Assembly (NCBI RefSeq): GCF_036898095.1
Contig: NC_090731.1
Span: 143,360,716-143,424,715, forward strand
Length of the DNA stretch: 64,000 nucleotides
Direction of reading: 5' to 3'
Origin: Palaemon carinicauda
Taxonomy: Eukaryota; Arthropoda; Malacostraca; Decapoda; Palaemonidae
This document shows positions 1 to 12,600 of the stretch, piece by piece; the stretch's first letter is position 1; each line of letters opens with the position of its first letter. The position numbers were made by a program, and so were the translations under genes. The notes under the pieces were generated by a model that did not search any database, had not been told where the DNA came from, and saw only the letters and a list, made by a program, of their open reading frames with translations.

Positions 1-184
1 ATTCGAATTATCCCTAATGAGTCAATATGAATGAAAATTCAATATCGCGGTAAAATAAAAATAACTTCTACCTCATACTGTCATTGAACCCTATATTATT
101 CATATGAAAGGTAAAGGTCGCTACCAATCATGCCAGTAGAAGGTCTAAGTCAGAACCCAAGTGCTAAATGCATTCAGGATTTAC

Positions 185-210
185 CTGGTGAGACATCAGT
201 CTCATACCAG
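185..210. other. Conserved satellite hairpin (representative)
   Basis: TGAGAC (189-194) and GTCTCA (199-204) pair perfectly around an ATCA loop. The flanking CTGG (185-188) pairs with CCAG (207-210) across a two-base bulge. The same element is present in nearly every monomer of both subfamilies, about once per 265 bp. Confidence 0.75.
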
Positions 211-829
211 ATAATATTCCCCGACTTCCTGACCCCCCTGGTGACACAATTGATAGCTTTTAATTCGAATTACCCCTAATGAGTCATTATGAATGAAAAT
301 TAATTCAATATTGCGGTAAAATAAAAATAACTTCTACCTCATACTGTCATTGAACCCTAGACTATTCATATGCAAGGAAAGGTCACTACCAATCATGCCA
401 GTAGAAGGTCTAAGTCAGAACCCAAGTGCTAAATGCATTAAGGATTTACCTGGTGCGACATCAGTTTCATACCAGCTAGTTTTCCCCGACTTCCTGACCC
501 CCCTGGTGACACAATTGATAGCTTTTAATTCGAATTACCCCTAATGAGTCAATATGAATAAATATTAATTCAATATCGCGGTAAAATAAAAATAACTTCT
601 ACCTCATACTGTCATTGAACCCTAGACTATTCATAAGAAGGGAAAGGTCACTACCAATCATGCCAGTAGGTGGTCTAAGTTAGAACCCAAGGGCTAAATG
701 CATTCAGGATTTACCTGGCGAGACATCAGTCTCATACCAGCTAGTTTTCCCCAACTTCCTGACCCTACTGGTGACACAATTGATAGCTTTTAATTCGAAT
801 TACCCCTAACGAGTCAATATGAATAAAAA

Positions 830-2400
830 TTAATTCAATATCGCTGTAAAATAGAAATAACTTCTACCTCATACTGTCATTGAACCCTAGACTATTCATA
901 TGAAAGGAAAGGTCGCTACCAATCATGCCAGTAGAAGGTCTAAGTCAGAACCCAAGTGCTAAATGCATTCAGGATTTACCTGGTGAGACATCAGTCTCAT
1001 ACCAGCTAATTTTCCCCGACTTCCTGACCCCCCTGGTGACACAATTGATAGCTTTTCATTCGAATTACCCCTAATGAGTCAATATGAATTGAAATTAATT
1101 CAATATCGCAGTAAAATAAAAATAACTTCTACCTCATACTGTCATTGAACCCTAGACTATTCATATGAAAGGAAAGGTCACAACCAATCATGCCAGTAGA
1201 AGGTCTAAGTCAGAACCCAAGTGCTAAATGCATTCAGGATATACCTGGTGAGACATCAGTCTCATACCAGCTAGTTTTCCCCGACTTCCTGACCCCCCTG
1301 GTGACACAATTGATAGCTTTTAATTCGAATTACCCCTAATGAGTCAATATGAATGAAAATTAATTCAATATCGCGGTATAATAAAAATAACTTCTACCTC
1401 ATACTGTTATTGAACCCTTGACTATTCATATGAAAGGAAAGGTCACTACCAATCATGCCAGTAGAAGGTCTAGGTCAGAACCCAAGTGCTAAATGCATTC
1501 AGGATTTACCTGTGAGACATCAGTCTCATACCAGCTAGTTTTCCCCGACTTCCTGACCCCCCTGGTGACACAATTGATAGCTTTTAATTCGAATTACCCC
1601 TAATGAGTCAATATGAATGAAAATTAATTCAATATCGCGGTAAAATAAAAATAACTTCTACCTCATATTGTCATTGAACCCTAGACTAGTCATATGAAAG
1701 GAAAGGTCGCTACCAATCATGCCAGTAGAAGGTCTAAGTCAGAACCCAAGTGCTAAATGCATTCAGGATTTACCTGGTGAGACATAAGTCTCATACCAGC
1801 TAATTTTCCCCGACTTCCTGACCCCCCTGGTGACACAATTGATAGCTTTTTATTCGAATTACCCCTAATGAGTCAATATGAATTGAAATTAATTCAATAT
1901 CGCAGTAAAATAAAAATAACTTCTACCTCATACTGTCATTGAACCCTAGACTATTCATATGAAAGGAAAGGTCACTACCAATCATGCCAGTAGAAGGTCT
2001 AAGTCAGAACCCAAGTGCTAAATGCATTCAGGATATACCTGGTGAGACATCAGTCTCATACCAGCTAGTTTTCCCCGACTTCCTGACCCCCCTGGTGACA
2101 CAATTGATAGCTTTTAATTCGAATTACCCCTAATGAGTCAATATGAATGAAAATTAATTCAATATCGCAGTATAAGAAAAATAACTTCTACCTCATACTG
2201 TTATTGAACCCTTGACTATTCATATGAAAGGAAAGGTCACTACCAATCATGCCAGTAGAAGGTCTAGGTCAGAACCCAAGTGCTAAATGCATTCAGGATT
2301 TACCTGTGAGACATCAGTCTCATACCAGCTAGTTTTCCCCGACTTCCTGACCCCCCTGGTGACACAATTGATAGCTTTTAATTCGAATTATCCCTAACGA
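830..2400. repeat. Three-monomer higher-order repeat, two copies
   Basis: The ordered variants aattgaaattaattc/cgcagtaaaa, then cggtataa or cagtataag with cccttgactattc, then the short form gatttacctgtgag appear near 1081-1520 and again near 1874-2310. The offset is about 793 bp, three times the monomer. The set is repeated once more in the duplicated block near 23820-25050. Confidence 0.75.
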
Positions 2401-5149
2401 GTCAATATGAATGAAAATTCAATATCGCGGTAAAATAAAAATAACTTCTACCTCATACTGTCATTGAACCCTATATTATTCATATGAAAGGAAAGGTCAC
2501 TACCAATCATGCCAGTAGAAGGTCTAAGTCAGAACCCAAGTGCTAAATGCATTCAGGATTTACCTGGTGAGACATCAGTCTCATACCAGCTAATTTTCCC
2601 CGACTTCCTGACCCCCCTGGTGACACAATTGATAGCTTTTAATTCGAATTACCCCTAATGAGTCATTATGAATGAAAATTAATTCAATATCGCGGTAAAA
2701 TAGAAATAACTTCTACCTCATACTTTCATTGAACCCTAGACTATTCATATGCAAGGAAAGGTCACTACCAATCATGCCAGTAGAAGGTCTAAGTCAGAAC
2801 CCAAGTGCTAAATGCATTAAGGATTTACCTGGTGCGACATCAGTTTCATACCAGCTAGTTTTCCCCGACTTCCTGACCCCCCTGGGGACACAATTGATAG
2901 CTTTTAATTCGAATTACCCCTAATGAGTCAATGAATAAATATTAATTCAATATGGCTGTAAAATAAAAATAACTTCTACCTCATACTGTCATTGAACCCT
3001 AGACTATTCATAAGAAGGGAAAGGTCACTACCAATCATGCCAGTAGAAGGTCTAAGTTAGAACCCAAGGGCTAAATGCATTCAGGATTTACCTGGCGAGA
3101 CATCAGTCTCATACCAGCTAGTTTTCCCCAACTTCCTGACCCTACTGGTGACACAATTGATAGCTTTTAATTCGAATTACCCCTAATGAGTCAATATGAA
3201 TAAAAATTAATTCAATATCGCTGTAAAATAGGAATAACTTCTACCTCATACTGTCATTGAACCCTAGACTATTCATATGAAAGAAAATGTCACTACCACT
3301 CATGCCAGTAGAAGGTCTAAGTCAGAACCCAAGTGCTAAATGCATTCAGGATTTACCTGGTGAGATATCAGTCTCATACCAGTTAGTTTTCCGCGACTTC
3401 CTGACCCCCCTGGTGACACAAGTGATAGCTTTTAATTCGAATTACCCCTAATGAGTCAATATGAATGAAAATTAATTCAATATCGCGGTAAAATAAAAAT
3501 AACTTCTACCTCATACTGTCATTGAACCCTAGACTATTCATATGAAAGGAAAGGTCGCTACCAATCATGCCAGTAGAAGGTCTAAGTCAGAACCCAAGTG
3601 CTAAATGCATTCAGGATTTACCTGGTGAGACATCAGTCTCATACCAGCTAGTTTTCCATGACTTCCTGACCCCCCTGGTGACACAATTGATAGCTTTTAA
3701 TTCGAATTACCCCTAATGAGTCAATATGAATAAAAATTAATTCAATATCGCGGTAAAATAAAAATAACTTCTACCTCATACTGTCATTGAACCCTAGACT
3801 ATTCATGTGAAAGGAAAGGTCACTACCAGTCATGCCAGTATAAGATCTAGGTCAGAACCCAAGTGCTAAATGCATTCAGGATTTACCTGCTGCGACATCA
3901 GTCTCATACCAGCTAGTTTTCCCCGACTTCCTGACCCCCCTGGTGACACAATTGATAGCTTTTAATTCGAATTATCCCTAATGAGTCTATATGAATGAAA
4001 ATTCAATATCGCGGTAAAATAAAAATAACTTCTACCTCATACTGTCATTGAACCCTAGATTATTCATATGAAAGGAAAGGTCGCTACCAATCATGCCAGT
4101 AGAAGGTCTAAGTCAGAACCCAAGTGCTAAATGCATTCAGGATTTACCTGGTGCGACATCAGTCTCATGCCAGCTAGTTTTCCCCGACTTCCTGACACCC
4201 CTGGTGACACAATTGATAGCTTTTAATTCGAATTACCCTAATGAGTCAATATGAATAAATATTAATTCAATATCGCGGTAAAATAAAAATAACTTCTACC
4301 TCATACTGTCATTGAACCCTAGACTATTCATATGAAAGGAAAGATCGCTACCAATCATGCCAGTAGAAGGTCTAAGTCAGAACCCAAGTGCTAAATGCAT
4401 TCAGGATTTACCTGGTGAGACATCAGTCTCATACCAGCTAGTTTTCCCCGACTTCCTGACCCCCCTGGTGACACAATTGATAGCTTTTAATTCGAATTAC
4501 CCTAATGAGTCAATATGAATAAATATTAATTCAATATCGCGGTAAAATAAAAATAACTTCTACCTCATACTGTCATTGAACCCTAGACTATTCATAAGAA
4601 AGGAAAGGTCACTACCAATCATGCCAGTAGAAGGTCTAAGTCAGAACCCAAGTGATAAATGCATTAAGGATTCACCTGGTGCAATATCAGTCTCATACCA
4701 GCTAGTTTTCCCCGAATTCCTGACCCCCCTGGTGACACAATTGATAGCTTTTAATTCGAATTACCCCTAATAAGTCAATATGAATGAAAATTCATTTAAT
4801 ATCGCAGCAAAATAAAAAAATAACTTCTACCTCATACTGTCATTGAACCCTAGACTATTCATATGAAAGGAAAGGTCACTACCAATCATGCCAGTAGAAG
4901 GTCTAAGTTAGAACCCAAGGGCAAAATGCATTCAGGATTTACCTGGTGAGACATCAGTCTCATACCAGCTAGTTTTCCCGACTTCCTGACCCCCCTGGTG
5001 ACACAATTGATAGCTTTTAATTCGAATTACCCCTAATGAGTCAATATGAACAAAAATTAATTCAATATCGCTGTGAAATGGAAATAACTTCTACCTCATA
5101 CTGTCATTGAACCCTAGACTATTCATATGAAAGAAAAGTCACTACCAAT

Positions 5150-7345
5150 CATGCCAGAAGGTGGTCTAAGTCAGAACCCAAGTGCTAAATGCATTCAGGA
5201 TTTACCTGGTGACGCATCAGTCTCATACCAAGGAGTTCCCAGACTTCTAAACTCAATTGGTGACAAATTGATAGCTTTTAAGTCGAATTATCCCCAAGAA
5301 GTCAATATGGATGAAAAATAAAACAAAACCGTGCGTAAATAGAAATAAGTTCTACCTCATACTGGGATGGAACCCTAGACTTTTTATATGAAAGGCAAGG
5401 CCACTACCAATCATGCTACTATAGGGTTTAAAAAAAATTCAGAAACTAAGTTCTAAATGCATTCAGGATTTACCTGGTGAGATATCAGTCTCATACCAAC
5501 GAGTTTTCCCTGACTTCCTGACCCACCTGGTGACAATTGATAGTTTTCAATTCGAATTACCCTAGTTGATATCGATGAAAAATAATACAACATCGCGCTA
5601 AAATAAAAACAACTTATACCTAATACTGGGATTGAACCCTACACTTTTCATATGAAAGGCAAGGTCGCTACCAGTCATGCTACTAGAAGGACTAAGTCAG
5701 TTTTTCAAGTGCTAAATGTATTCAGGATTTACCTGGTGAAACATCAGTCTCATACCAACGAGTTTTCCCTGACTTCCTGACCCACCTGGTGACACAATTG
5801 ATATCTTTTAATTCGAATCACAAGTAATGAGTCAATGGATGAAAATTAATACAATATCGCCCTAAAATAAAAAATAACATCTACCTCACTCTAGGATTGA
5901 ACACTAGAGTTTTCTTATGAAAGGCAAGGTCGCTACCAATCATGCCACTAGAAGGTCTAATTCAGAACCTAAGTGCTAATTGCATTCAGGATTTACCTGG
6001 CGATACATCAGTCTCATACCAGCGAGTTTTCCCCCGATTTCCTGACACACTTGGTGACAATTGATATCTTCTAATTTGAATTACCCCTAAGGTGTTAATA
6101 TAGATGAAAATTAATACAATGTCACACTAAAATATAAATAACTTCCACCTAATAAAGGGATTGAACCCTAGACTTTCCATATTAAAAGTAAAGTCGCTAA
6201 CAATCATGCCACCAGAAAGTCTAAATCAGAACCCAAGTGCTAAAGGCAATCAGGATTTACTGGGCGAGACATCAGGATTTACCGGGCGAGACATCAGTCC
6301 CATACCAGCGAGTTTTCCCAGACTTCTTGACCCACCTGGTGACACAATTAATAGCTTTTAATTCGAATTACCCCTAATGAGTCAATATAGATGAAAATTA
6401 ATACAATATCGCGCTAAAATAAAAATATCTAATCTCATACTGGCAATGAACCCTAGACTTTACATATGAAAAGCAAGGTCAATACCATTAAGGGGACTAG
6501 GTCCAAAAAAAGTCAGAACCTAAGTGCTAAATGCATTCAGGATTTACCTGGCGAGACATCAGTCTCATACCAGAGACTTTTACCAGACTTTCTGACCCAC
6601 CTAGCGACACAATTGAGAGCTTTTAATTCAAAATTACCCCTAACGAGTCAATATGGGTAAAAACTAACGCAAAATCGTGTTAGAAGAGAAATAAATTCTA
6701 CTTCGTATGGGGATTAAACCCTACGGTTTTCACATGAAAGGAAACGTTGATACCAATCTAGTCACTATAGTATCTGAAAAAAACTCAGAACATAAGTGCT
6801 AAATGCATTCAGGATTTACCTGGTGAGATATCAGTCTCATACCAGCGAGTTTTCCCTAACTTCCTGACCCACCTGGTGACAATTCATAGCTTTTAATTCA
6901 AATTATCTCTGATTAGTCAATATAGATGAAAATTAATACAATGTCGTGCTAAAATATAAATAACTTCCACCTCATACAGGGATTGAACACTACACTTCGT
7001 ATGAAAGGCAAGGTCGATACCAAACATGCCACACGAAGGTCCAAGTCAAAACCTAAGTGGCAATTTCATTCAGGATTCATTCGGTCTCATACCAGCGAGT
7101 TTTCCCCAACTTTCTGACCCACCTGGTGAAACAATTGATAGCTTTCGATTCAAATTACCCCTAATGAGTCAACATATATAAAAATTAATACAATGTCGCA
7201 CTAAAATATAAATATCTTCTACCTCATACTGGGATTGAATCCTAGACATTTCATATAAAAAGCAAGGTCGCTACCAATCATGCCACTAGAAAGTCTAAAT
7301 CAGAACCCAAGAGCTAAATGCTTTCAGGATTTACATGGCGAGACA
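5150..7345 (-). repeat. Embedded block of diverged type B monomers
   Basis: Within the homogenised array these monomers change character. They have gggattgaaccc instead of gtcattgaaccc, ccactagaagg instead of ccagtagaagg, ccagcgagtttt instead of ccagctagtttt, and gacccacctgg instead of gacccccctgg. Several carry A-runs before gtcagaacc (near 5430, 6510 and 6780). Type A monomers resume at about 7345. The block is copied almost unchanged near 27880-30080. The edges are approximate because the type switch happens inside monomers. Confidence 0.8.
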
Positions 7346-7999
7346 TCAGTCTCATACCAGCTAGTTTTCCCCGACTTCCTGACCCCCCTGGTGACACAAT
7401 TGATAGCTTTTAATTCGGATTATCCCTATGAGTCAATATGAATGAAAATTCAATATCGCGGTAAAATAAAAATAACTTCTACCTCATACTGTCATTGAAC
7501 CCTAGACTATTCATAAGAAAGGAAAGGTCACTACCAATCATGCCAGTAGAAGGTCTAAGTCAGAACACAAGTGCTAAATGCATTCAGGATTTACCTGGCG
7601 AGACATCAGTCTCATACCAGCTAGTTTTCCCCGACTTCCTGACCCCCCTGCTGACACAATTGGAAGCTTTTAATTCGAATTACCCCTAATGAGTCAATAT
7701 GAATGAAAATTGATTCAATATCGCTGTAAAATAAAAATAACTTCTACCTCATACTGTCATTGAACCCTAGACTATTCATATGAAAGGAAAGGTCGCTACC
7801 AATCATGCCAGTAGAAGGTCTAAGTCAGAACCCAAGTGCTGAATGCATTCAAGATTTACATGGTGAGACATCAGTCTCATACCAGCTAGTTTTCCCCGAC
7901 TTCCTGACCCCCCTGGTGACACAATTGATAGCTTTTAATTCGAATTACCCCTAATGAGTCAATATGAATAAATGTCAATTCAATATCGTGGTAAAATAA

Positions 8000-8490
8000 A
8001 AATAACTTCTACCTCATACTGTCATTGAACCCTAGACTATTCATAAGAAAGGAAAGGTCACTACCAATCATGCCAGTAGAAGGTCTAAGTCAGAACCCAA
8101 GTGCTGAATGCATTCAGGATTTACATGGTGAGACATCAGTCTCATACCAGCTAGTTTTCCCCGACTTCCTGACCCCCCTGGTGACACAATTGATAGCTTT
8201 TAATTCGAATTACCCCTAATGAGTCAATATGAATAAATGTCAATTCAATATCGTGGTAAAATAAAAATAACTTCTACCTCATACTGTCATTGAACCCTAG
8301 ACTATTCATAAGAAAGGAAAGGTCACTACCAATCATGCCAGTAGAAGGTCTAAGTCAGAACCCAAGTGCTGAATGCATTCAGGATTTACATGGTGAGACA
8401 TCAGTCTCATACCAGCTAGTTTTCCCCGACTCCCTGACCCCCCTGGTGACACAATTGATAGCTTTTAATTCGAATTACCCCTAATGAGTC
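8000..8490. repeat. Very recent local monomer duplication
   Basis: Two adjacent 265-bp monomers share private variants: gtcaattcaatatcgtgg, gtgctgaatgc and gatttacatgg. They differ at very few positions (for example ttcctgac versus tccctgac near 8430). This marks a recent single-monomer tandem duplication. Confidence 0.8.
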
Positions 8491-9392
8491 AATATGAATG
8501 AAAATTTATTCAATATCGCGCTAAAATAAAAATAACTCCTACCTCATACTGTCATTGAACCCTAGACTATTCATATGAAAGGAAAGGTCACTACCAATCA
8601 TGCCAGTAGAAGGTCTAAGTCAGAACCCAAGTGCTAAATGCATTCAGGATTTACCTGGTGAGACATCAGTCTCATACCAGCTAGTTTTCCCCGACTTCCT
8701 GACCCCCCTGGTGACAATTGATAGCTTTTAATTCGAATTACCCCTTATGAGTCAATATGAATAAATATTAATTAAATATCGCGGGAAAATAAAAATAACT
8801 TCTACCTCATACTGTCAGTGAACCCTAGACTATTCATAAGAAAGGAAAGGTCACTACCAATCATACCAGTAGAAGGTCTAAGTCAGAACCCAAGTGCTAA
8901 ATGCATTCAGGATTTAACTGGTGAGACACGAGTCTCATACCAGCTAATTTTCCCCGACTTCCTGACCCCCCTGGTGACACAATTGATAGCTTTTAATTCG
9001 AATTACCCCTAATGAGTCAATATGAATGAAAATTAATTCAATATCGCGGTAAAATAAAAATAACTTCTACCTCATACTGTCATTGAACCCTAGACTATTC
9101 ATATAAAAGGAAAGGTCGCTACCAATCATGCCAGTAGAAGGTCTAAGTCAGAACCCAAGTGATAAATGCATTAAGGATTTACCTGGTGCGATATCAGTCT
9201 CATACCAGCTAGTTTTCCCCGACTTCCTGACCCCCCTGGTGACACAATTGATAGCTTTTAATTCGAATTACCCGTAATGAGTCAATATGAATGAAAATTC
9301 ATTTAATATCGCGGCAAAATAAAAAATAACTTCTACCTCATACTGTCATTGAACCCTAGACTATTCATATGAAAGGAGAAGGTCACTACCAA

Positions 9393-9406
9393 TCATGCCA
9401 GTAGAA
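9393..9406. repeat. Target site duplication, 3' side of retrotransposon
   Basis: TCATGCCAGTAGAA lies immediately outside the element's 3' end and is repeated exactly at 15986-15999. The sequence is a normal part of the satellite monomer. Confidence 0.93.
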
Positions 9407-9632
9407 TTGAATTGAATTGAATATGGGATTTAGGCATTAAGCCAAGCACTGGGGCATCAAAGGCCATTCAGCGCTATATAACTAAAATCATTCAATCATA
9501 TCTGTACACTCACAACATTTAGTATCATTTTAACCTTTAATACAAATCGTAACACTTTCATACAATAAAATCTAGATGTGAAATAAATAGGGATTAAAAG
9601 GGTAAAATAAATAAATAAATTAATAAAATCAA
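9407..9632 (-). other. Retrotransposon 3'UTR and pentamer tail
   Basis: This lies between the ORF2 stop (9633-9635) and the 3' target duplication. The terminal segment at 9407-9423 is a short pentamer repeat (ATTGA on the plus strand, TCAAT in the transcript) in place of poly(A). Short simple-repeat tails are common in non-LTR elements of several clades. Confidence 0.8.
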
Positions 9633-12600
9633 TTATAGCTCGTAATATAACCCAATACTTTGTATAAATTTTCTCAAGTTCAGGGTATTACAGTTTTCCC
9701 CCAGTATATCTCTTAACGGTTTGTCCTGGAGTAAATGTGTCCTCCTCTGGAGATTAAAAACAGGACAATCGACTAAAATATGTTTAACATCCATTGTCAC
9801 TTGACAGGTATTACAAAGAGGGGCCTGTCTCCCTTCCCCACTCTTCATTAAATAATTGTGCGTTGCATGTGTATGGCCAATACGCAGCCTAGTTAAAATA
9901 ATGGTATCCCTTCTACTTGTAGAATTACAAGATGACCATTTATCCACCAATGGGTGGATTTGTTTCAATTTTGTATTGGTGGTCCGTTCAGACCATCGAG
10001 CTTGCCACTTATTTTTACAGTAAAGATGAATCTCACTTCTAAGATCTTTGTAAGGAATACTCAAGGGGGATGGATTACTTAGCCCTGAAGCTTCCTTTGC
10101 TGCCTTATCTACTTGTTCATTCCCATCCACCCCAACATGGGCAGGGACCCAACAGAAGTGAACACTGATACTCTTCCTAGACTGCAGAAGTACTAACCAG
10201 TCCTGCACCTCTTGTACTAGATGATGGCCTGGCATAATTTGTTTTAATGAGAGTAAAACACTATTGGAATCCGTAAAAATTGTATAAAAACTATTTTGGT
10301 TGCCATTTTTAAAAATATGTTGGACTGCGAGAATTATTGCGTACAGCTCAGCAGTAAAAATTGAACAAGAGGATGGGAGTTTCCTTCTAATAACAATATC
10401 CCCCACCACAGCTGCACTTCCAACTCCTGCAGCCGATTTGGACCCATCTGTAAAAACATGTTTCCCATGATGTTGAGCAGCATGATTTAAAAACTCACTT
10501 TTCATTACCCTACTAGGTAAGGTATTTTTCCCTCCTGCCGTAAAACATACTTTAACAGGTGGATTACACCAAGGAGGAGACTTGGGATATCCTACCTCTG
10601 CTATCTGTGCTGTTAACAAGCCTACTTCTCTAGCATCATTTTTCAGCTGTACTTCCAAAGGCTTAGGCACTCTAGATCTGTTAGGAGCCCGATCTAAAGG
10701 CGCCCTAACATATTTACAGTTAGGATTGTTTCTCACAGCAAGGGACCTAGCTAAAAACCTCAAACTCAACTCCTCTCTGCGAATGGAAAGGGGAGGTATG
10801 CCAGAATCAACATAGAGACTGTCAATGGGAGATGTTCTGTAAGCACCTGTGCAGATGCGAAGCCCAGCATTGTGAACAATATCAAGTTTTCCAAGTAAAG
10901 TCTTTGTAGCTGACCCATATATTTGGCATGCATAGTCTAACTTGCTCAGACACAAAGATGTATAAATTCTAAGCAAAGTTGTTCTATCAGCACCCCAATC
11001 AAAATGCGATATCACTTTCAGAATGTTCAGTGACTTCTTAACCCTGATAGATAGGTCATTTATATGGGGACCAAATGTCATTTTCTTGTCGAAAATGACT
11101 CCAAGAAACTTGACACTATCCTCATATGGCAAAATACAATCATTTAAGAAAAGGGTGGGGATCTCTTCCCTTTTACGAGTACGAGTAAAGCGAATGGCTT
11201 TGGTCTTCTGAGGAGAAAACATGAATCCGCGAGAATTTGCCCATGCGGAAGCAGCATTTATTGCAATTTGAAGATTTTGGCATGCTTGTAGTGCAGATGA
11301 TCCACTACAATAAATTGCAAAGTCATCGACAAATAGTGATCCTTGTATGCCAGGAGGTATGTGACTAATGAGACTATTAATTGCAACAGCAAACAAGGTC
11401 ACACTCAATACGCTGCCTTGGGGGACACCTTCTTCTTGCATGTAGGATGAAGATAGTTCTGACCCTACTCTCACTTTAATGGAGCGGTTTGATAAAAATT
11501 CTTCAATAAAAGAGAACATATGTCCTCCTATACCCCACGAGGCCAATTGCTTTAAAATACCACCCCTCCAGGTGGTGTCATATGCCTTTTCGAGGTCAAA
11601 AAAGACACCCACCACCTGGTTTTGGTTAGAAAAAGCATTTGAAATTTCCCTTGATAACATCAGCAAAGGGTCCAGAGTACTTCGGTTCTTCCTAAAACCA
11701 AACTGTCTGTTAGATAAAAGATTTTTTGATTCTAGATACCACACAAGTCTGTTGTTGATCATTCTCTCAAATAGTTTGCATATGCAACTGGTCAAGGATA
11801 TGGGCCTATAACTAGATGGCAGTTCTGGGTCTTTACCAGACTTGTGGCCTGGAATTACAATTGAAGTATGCCAGGAATCAGGAGATGTATGGGAAGCCCA
11901 TAGACCATTAAAGGTTTCTAATAAAAATTCCTTGGTATCCACTGGAAGATGTGATATCATTTCATACCGGATGACATCCTCACCTGGGGCAGTTAAAGAA
12001 GAGCTGGAGATAGCATTTTGCATCTCCTCCATACTAAAAGGCAGGTTAAAAGCTTCAGTATTTGAAGAAGCAGGAGGAACAACAGATGTTGATGCTCTAA
12101 TTTGTTGAAATGCTGGGGAATAGTTGTCAGCACTTGATACATGAGCAAAGTGCTTAGCAAGAACCTCTGCTACATCTTTGGGGTCAGATATATATCTATT
12201 ATTTTCCCTTAATATTGGTAGAGGCTTAGGGACGAATTTACCTTGAAGTTTTCTAATCTTGTCCCATATTTCCTTTGAAGGAGTTTTGGTATTAATATTA
12301 GATATATATTTCTTCCAAGATGCTCTCTTTGCTTTTTTAAAAATTCTTTTTTGTTTGGCACAGGCTCTGAGATATGCTATTCTATCTGCTAAATAGTTTG
12401 TCCTCAAGTATCTTCTGAAGCAAGTTCGGGTCACTTTTCTTGCGTTGGCACATTCTTTACTCCACCAAGGAACTACAGAGCGATGAGGTAAACCGCATGT
12501 TTTAGGTATAAACTTGCTAGCATTATCATCAATAATATTTTCAAGATGTTGATAGGCATGCACTGGAGATGTAAATTCATCATATTCTTTATCAGTGTGT

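Larger units (their letters stand above)
1..9406 (-). repeat. Tandem satellite array, left block (265-bp monomer, mostly type A)
   Basis: Head-to-tail monomers of about 264-265 bp run without interruption; anchors such as the phrase containing tcatgccagtagaaggtcta recur every 265 bp (for example 7760, 8025 and 8290). Type A hallmarks on the plus strand are ctgtcattgaaccc, catgccagtagaagg, ccagctagttttcccc and gacccccctgg. The monomers carry indels of a few bases, such as acacaattg versus acaattg. The block begins before the window and is interrupted at 9406 by a retrotransposon, after which the same monomer continues at 15986. Strand is given as minus because the tRNA-like promoter motifs read on that strand. 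Many monomers leave a 64-codon frame open, but these are frames in a repeat and not genes. Confidence 0.97.

Noticed and set aside
185..210. Hammerhead ribozyme in the satellite (CTGATG on the minus strand)
   Set aside because: The full CTGANGA is absent (CTGATGT), no GAAA follows a stem at the right place, and the motif is explained by the simple hairpin.
350..9012. Recurrent 64-codon plus-strand ORFs beginning MNPRLFI in the satellite
   Set aside because: They are the same stretch of each tandem monomer that happens to be open in some copies and broken in others. There is no coding-type substitution pattern by eye, and they vanish in diverged monomers.
1..9406. CRISPR-like regular repetition
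   Set aside because: The repeat unit is 265 bp with no unique spacers, in eukaryotic retrotransposon-rich DNA. It is a satellite.
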